Positions 60,621-64,000 of a DNA stretch of 64,000 nucleotides are shown here, one piece after another (positions within the stretch are counted from its first letter, which is position 1; the number at the start of each line of letters is the position of its first letter). The stretch is from the NCBI GenBank assembly GCA_963788285.1, contig CAWBGB010000016.1, positions 62,001-126,000 on the forward strand, written 5' to 3'. Under the pieces are notes generated by a model that was given only the letters and a program-made list of their open reading frames with translations, searched no databases and had not been told where the DNA came from. The translations under genes and the position numbers were made by a program. Source of the stretch: Alicyclobacillus_A sp963788285. GTDB taxonomy: Bacteria; Bacillota; Bacilli; Alicyclobacillales; Alicyclobacillaceae.

Positions 60621-60649
60621 TGGCGTCCGGGCTTCTCTTGGACGCCAAT
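60621..60649 (+). terminator. Hairpin after proS
   Basis: TTGGCGTCC and GGACGCCAA pair across an 11-base loop. Few T residues follow, so it is a moderate candidate. Confidence 0.5.
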
Positions 60650-60783
60650 TGCATGTGCATCGTACATCGAGCCTTAGCTCCATGGTAAGTATCATTACGC
60701 ACATACGCTGACGTTTATCTCCCTATCGTCTAGTGGAAGACTATGTGCAGACTGCCAATCTAACCACAGTGGGAGGTACACGA

Positions 60784-62493
60784 TTGGAACCTCGCGAGGT
60801 TGCAGCTATCTTGCAATCCATCAGCTCGCTGTACGAAATTTCTGGGGAGAACCCGTTTAAAGTCGTGGCCATCCGCAAAGCAGCGGAGACACTGGCTCAA
60901 CTCCCAGAAACCACACTCGGCGACGTCAACGCCGTGCGCCACCTGCCTGGTATCGGGCCAACGACCGCGCGCATCATTCAAGACATCGTACAAATGGGGC
61001 CAGACCAAGCCTTGGCCCACTTGAATCTCCCAGTGCCGGCCAGTCTGCTGGAACTGTTGACATTGCGTGGAATTGGACCAAAAACCGCGCGATTGCTGTA
61101 CGACAAGTTGGGCGTTGCTTCATTGGCCGACCTGGAGCGCGCTGTGCAAGATGATAAGTTGCAGACCCTGTCGGGCATGGGACGGAAGAAGGTCAATCAA
61201 GTTAAGACGTCTTTGGAAGAATGGGCGCGCACTCGACACGTGATCCCTATCGCCCTCGCGTGGCCACTTGTCTGTTATCTCTGTTCTATGCTCGTACGAA
61301 TTCCTGGAGTGGTCCGGGCTGAGCCCACGGGTGAAGCGCGCAGACTTGTCCAGGAATGCTCGGCTGTCGATTGCGTTGTGTCCACTGAAGACCCAGTTCC
61401 GTTACTCGAATGGGCGAACAACCAGGGGTGGACGTACAACGCAGCAAAGCAAGTCGTGTCACGCGTACTGGTGGTTGGGGAGCGCTCCTGCCCGGCGCAC
61501 GTGTACATCGCGTCGCCTCAAGGGTTCGCCGTGTGCTGGCTGTGGACTTCCTCGGATGAGACGCACCAAGGGGTTTTGACAGAACTGGCCCGTCACAAGG
61601 GGTACACCTTGCAGCACAACACCCTGATAGACCACAAGCGACACCCCGTTCGATGCGACAACGAATCACAGATCTACGAATCTCTCGGCTTGCCTTATTA
61701 CGTCCCAGAACTGCGGGAAGGACGTGGCATCCTGCAGGACCCGAGCAGTCTTGTTCAGCACTCAGAGATTCGCGGAGATTTGCATGTGCACAGCCGATGG
61801 AGCGACGGCAGCCTTAGCATACGCGATATGGCATTGGCTGCCCGAGACCTTGGCTACGAATACATCGCTATCACAGATCACTCCCAACGGTTGAAAATTG
61901 CGAACGGACTCAGCAGGGAGGATCTCTTACGTCAGAAGGAAGAAATTCACCGCTTGAACGAAGAAATTGAGGGCATTTGTATTCTCCACGGCATTGAGGT
62001 GGACATTCTTCCCGAAGGCGACCTGGATTTGCCGGACGATGTACTTTGGGATCTCGACGTGGTGATTGCGTCCATCCACAGCCACATGTGGCAGTCAAAA
62101 CCACAATTAACTAAGCGTCTTGTCAGGGCGATCGAACATCCGGCGGTGGACATCATTGGCCACCTGACGGGACGTATCATCGGACGCCGTTCCGCATACC
62201 CCATCAACATGACGGACGTCCTCGAAGCCGCAGCGCGCAAAGGGATTTGTATCGAAATCAACGCCAATCCCAATCGGCTGGATATCTCTGATGAGACCCT
62301 TCGCCAGGCAGCGAGTCTTGGAGCATGGATTGCCATCAACACAGACGCCCATGACCGGATAGAGTACAACCATATCCACTACGGTATACGGATGTCCTAC
62401 CGTGGGTGGGTGAAGAAACAGCAGGTGTTGAACACATTGTCTCTCCCACTGCTCCAGCGTCAATTGCACAGGTCACGCGCCATCAAACCATAA
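60784..62493 (+). CDS. polX: PolX-family protein with PHP domain, degenerate polymerase site
   Basis: Bacterial PolX is a gap-filling repair polymerase fused to a PHP exonuclease. The 569-residue protein has the HhH regions (ISGENPFKVVAIRKAAETLA, LRGIGPKTARLLYDKLG), a polX region (about 165-310) and the PHP domain (about 330-560) with complete metal motifs: LHVHSRWSDG, ITDHS, GIEVDI, SIHSH, IGHLTG and TDAHD. In the polX region the usual GSxRR and DxD motifs read TGEARR and AVDCVV, and no third aspartate is seen, so synthesis is probably lost while nuclease remains. A TTG (60784) after GGGAGG is the best start; an upstream GTG (60733) would add 17 residues. Confidence 0.85.
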   Translation: MEPREVAAILQSISSLYEISGENPFKVVAIRKAAETLAQLPETTLGDVNAVRHLPGIGPTTARIIQDIVQMGPDQALAHLNLPVPASLLELLTLRGIGPKTARLLYDKLGVASLADLERAVQDDKLQTLSGMGRKKVNQVKTSLEEWARTRHVIPIALAWPLVCYLCSMLVRIPGVVRAEPTGEARRLVQECSAVDCVVSTEDPVPLLEWANNQGWTYNAAKQVVSRVLVVGERSCPAHVYIASPQGFAVCWLWTSSDETHQGVLTELARHKGYTLQHNTLIDHKRHPVRCDNESQIYESLGLPYYVPELREGRGILQDPSSLVQHSEIRGDLHVHSRWSDGSLSIRDMALAARDLGYEYIAITDHSQRLKIANGLSREDLLRQKEEIHRLNEEIEGICILHGIEVDILPEGDLDLPDDVLWDLDVVIASIHSHMWQSKPQLTKRLVRAIEHPAVDIIGHLTGRIIGRRSAYPINMTDVLEAAARKGICIEINANPNRLDISDETLRQAASLGAWIAINTDAHDRIEYNHIHYGIRMSYRGWVKKQQVLNTLSLPLLQRQLHRSRAIKP

Positions 62494-62624
62494 GCCATCT
62501 GCTGCTGGATATTTTAAATTGGACAAGACATGGATTTCGGTGGGCTGCCCCAACCAGTGACCCTGCAGCCACAGCGCAGCCGCCGTCGTGCAAGAATTTC
62601 AGTCGCTCCTGCGCTTCAATGCCT

Positions 62625-63797
62625 TCAATCGGTGCGAATGACCAAAGACTCGTCAATTTCTCGAATGGACCGATAGCCTGCCAGTGCCAGTTCAAGGTCC
62701 AACTCAGCCATCAGATGTTCAGTCCACTGGCGCACGCCCATCTCGCCATCGACCGCCATCGCGTAGGCATACGGTCGGCCAATCAGTACAGCGTTTGCTC
62801 CGAGCGCAAGCGCTTTGAGTATATCTGCCGCTCGTCGAATCCCACCATCCATGAGAAGTGTGAAATCTGTTCCGACGGCGGACCGGATCTCGGGCAACGC
62901 ATCCAGTGCGGCAATGGCTCCATCAACTTGACGCCCGCCGTGGTTTGACACAACGACAGCGTCTGCGCCCATCTCCCGAACCAACACGGCATCGTCCGGG
63001 TGCGTAATCCCTTTAACGAGCAATGGCAATCTCGTCTGCCGTCGAATGTGGGCCAGGTCGTCCACTGTGAATGCAGGGTTGACGTAAATGCTCAGAAATT
63101 CCTGAATCGCGGCTGCCATGTTTTCTTCCGGAGCCGCCGCCAGCCGTCGACGAAATACTGGATCGGAGATAAAGTTTGCAATACCCTCCCCAAACAGAAA
63201 AGGTAGATACGCATTCTTTAAGTCCGTTTCCCGCCACCCCAGCATGGTGGTGTCCACGGTGACTACCAACGCACTGTACCCCGATTGTTCGGCACGTTGA
63301 ATCATGCTTGACACTACGTTGGGATCTCGTCCTGGATACAGTTGAAACCAGCGCGGAGCATCCCCCATTTCTTGAGCAATCCGCTCCATCGGCACCGATG
63401 ACACTGTGCTGACGACAAACGGGATTCGATGCGCTGCCGCGGCCCTTGAAGGGGCAATCTCTGCTTCCTGGTGAAGGATTGATTGAACTCCAATGGGTGC
63501 AAACATAAAGGGAACCGGCAATTGCGTACCGAACAAGTTCACCGTCAAGTCCCGATCTTCCACATTCCGCATCATACGCGGACGAATCTTCCAACGTTGA
63601 AATGCTTCACGGTTGGCGCGCATTGTATCCTCAGCGCCCGCGCCTCCCTCCAGGTATCCCCATGCCCCAGGCGTCAAAACGCTCCGTGCCTGTGCCCGCC
63701 ACTCGTCGACCGAAATTGGGCCTTGATGGCTACCACCACCAGGCATCAAACTTCGTGAATAGATCTTCCATTGCGCTTCAAGTCCAAACCTCGTCAT
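62625..63797 (-). CDS. FMN-dependent alpha-hydroxy-acid oxidase (lactate 2-monooxygenase-like)
   Basis: The 390-residue flavoprotein oxidises a 2-hydroxy acid such as lactate. GAWGYLEGGAGAEDTMRANR, FMFAPIGVQSI, FVVSTVSSVPMERIA, the substrate-binding YPGRDP, the catalytic-His motif VVVSNHGGRQVDGAIA and the FMN-phosphate loop ALGANAVLIGRPYAYAMA are all present. An insertion near residues 195-235 (LPFLFGEGIANFISDPVFRR) is the extra loop seen in lactate 2-monooxygenase, which releases acetate and CO2, rather than in lactate oxidase. The ATG at 63797 follows AAGGAGC. It is convergent with polX. Confidence 0.87.
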   Translation of the reverse strand: MTRFGLEAQWKIYSRSLMPGGGSHQGPISVDEWRAQARSVLTPGAWGYLEGGAGAEDTMRANREAFQRWKIRPRMMRNVEDRDLTVNLFGTQLPVPFMFAPIGVQSILHQEAEIAPSRAAAAHRIPFVVSTVSSVPMERIAQEMGDAPRWFQLYPGRDPNVVSSMIQRAEQSGYSALVVTVDTTMLGWRETDLKNAYLPFLFGEGIANFISDPVFRRRLAAAPEENMAAAIQEFLSIYVNPAFTVDDLAHIRRQTRLPLLVKGITHPDDAVLVREMGADAVVVSNHGGRQVDGAIAALDALPEIRSAVGTDFTLLMDGGIRRAADILKALALGANAVLIGRPYAYAMAVDGEMGVRQWTEHLMAELDLELALAGYRSIREIDESLVIRTD

Positions 63798-64000
63798 ACG
63801 TCCAGCTCCTTATTTCGGTTGGGTGCCTAGACAATCGATTTTTCCATCGCAGACTCGAATTGGATGTGACATTCAACTTCCTGATGCAAATTCCTGCTGC
63901 CGGGCAGCGTCGAAAACAGCAAGCGAGAACCGATATCTGACATTTCCCGGGGAATTGCGACATGCCTTGACACAAATCGCTACGTTCTATCACCTCCGTG
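63798..64000. other. Window end, no supported gene
   Basis: On the minus strand a GGAGGTGATAG stretch at the very edge looks like a ribosome binding site. A short frame (MSDIGSRLLFSTLPGSRNLH..., 38 codons) follows within it, but neither is strong enough to call. Confidence 0.25.

Noticed and set aside
60719..60760. tRNA-like start (CCCTATCGTCTAGTGGAAGAC) upstream of polX
   Set aside because: It resembles the first part of a tRNA D arm, but no anticodon stem, T arm or matching acceptor end follows.

Overview
The window looks like the chromosome of a low-to-mid GC Firmicute, most likely Alicyclobacillus or a close relative. That assignment is an inference. It rests on strong AGGAGG-type ribosome binding sites with frequent GTG and TTG starts, the accD/dnaE/ytoI neighbourhood, CodY, NiaR, ArgR, AzlCD, a KimA-type potassium carrier, a T-box leader, an FMN riboswitch and many intrinsic terminators. 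No rRNA, tRNA or CRISPR array was found.

Layout. 1-8.2 kb: minus-strand accD (cut by the window edge), a small protein, pgpA, dnaE and ytoI; then plus-strand yitT and a pair of tiny membrane proteins. 8.3-13.8 kb: a frameshifted secreted peptide, a secreted coiled-coil protein behind a TTTGCAAA inverted repeat, cysK, a frameshifted M20 amidohydrolase, and an XRE-cupin regulator divergent from azlCD. 13.8-17.5 kb: a mobile block made of a group II intron with its maturase and an IS110-family element with a candidate bridge RNA, followed by an ABC-ATPase remnant abutting argR. 17.4-27 kb: argR, signal peptidase, a PAP2 protein, dinB, small proteins, ytkL, globin with a broken XRE gene, and a class A penicillin-binding protein with a Gly/Asn-rich tail. 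26.8-37 kb: T-box-controlled type 2 ileS, the FMN-riboswitch ribDEBAH operon and kimA. 37-45.5 kb: serine acetyltransferase, a Fur-family gene, a decayed mntH with a surviving MntR-like box, a dipeptidase, a membrane-anchored L7/L12-like protein, codY, a decayed methyltransferase, a CPA2 antiporter and yerC. 45.6-54.5 kb: one long minus-strand operon for phenylalanine/phenylacetate and 2-oxo-acid breakdown. 54.8-64 kb: small and broken HTH genes, a GNAT gene, broken ccdA, an XRE regulator, niaR, proS, polX and a lactate-oxidase-like flavoprotein.

How genes work together. The operon paaK-ethD-paaG-paaH-pheDH-E1alpha-E1beta-E2 could take phenylalanine through phenylpyruvate to phenylacetyl-CoA, and also activate free phenylacetate. 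The ring epoxidase and E3 are not in the window. The rib genes form a complete FMN-controlled operon. XRE-cupin plus azlCD is a probable self-contained export module.

Main discoveries. (1) The leader of the IS110 element folds by eye into two successive stem / internal loop / hairpin modules. Their loop strands match the element's right end, its left end and the right-hand target flank, as expected for a bridge RNA; these matches place the element at about 15651-17127. (2) A TTTGCAAA-centred motif recurs about ten times, mostly between genes. (3) PolX has lost recognisable polymerase catalytic residues but keeps its PHP nuclease motifs. (4) There is an unusual density of broken genes.
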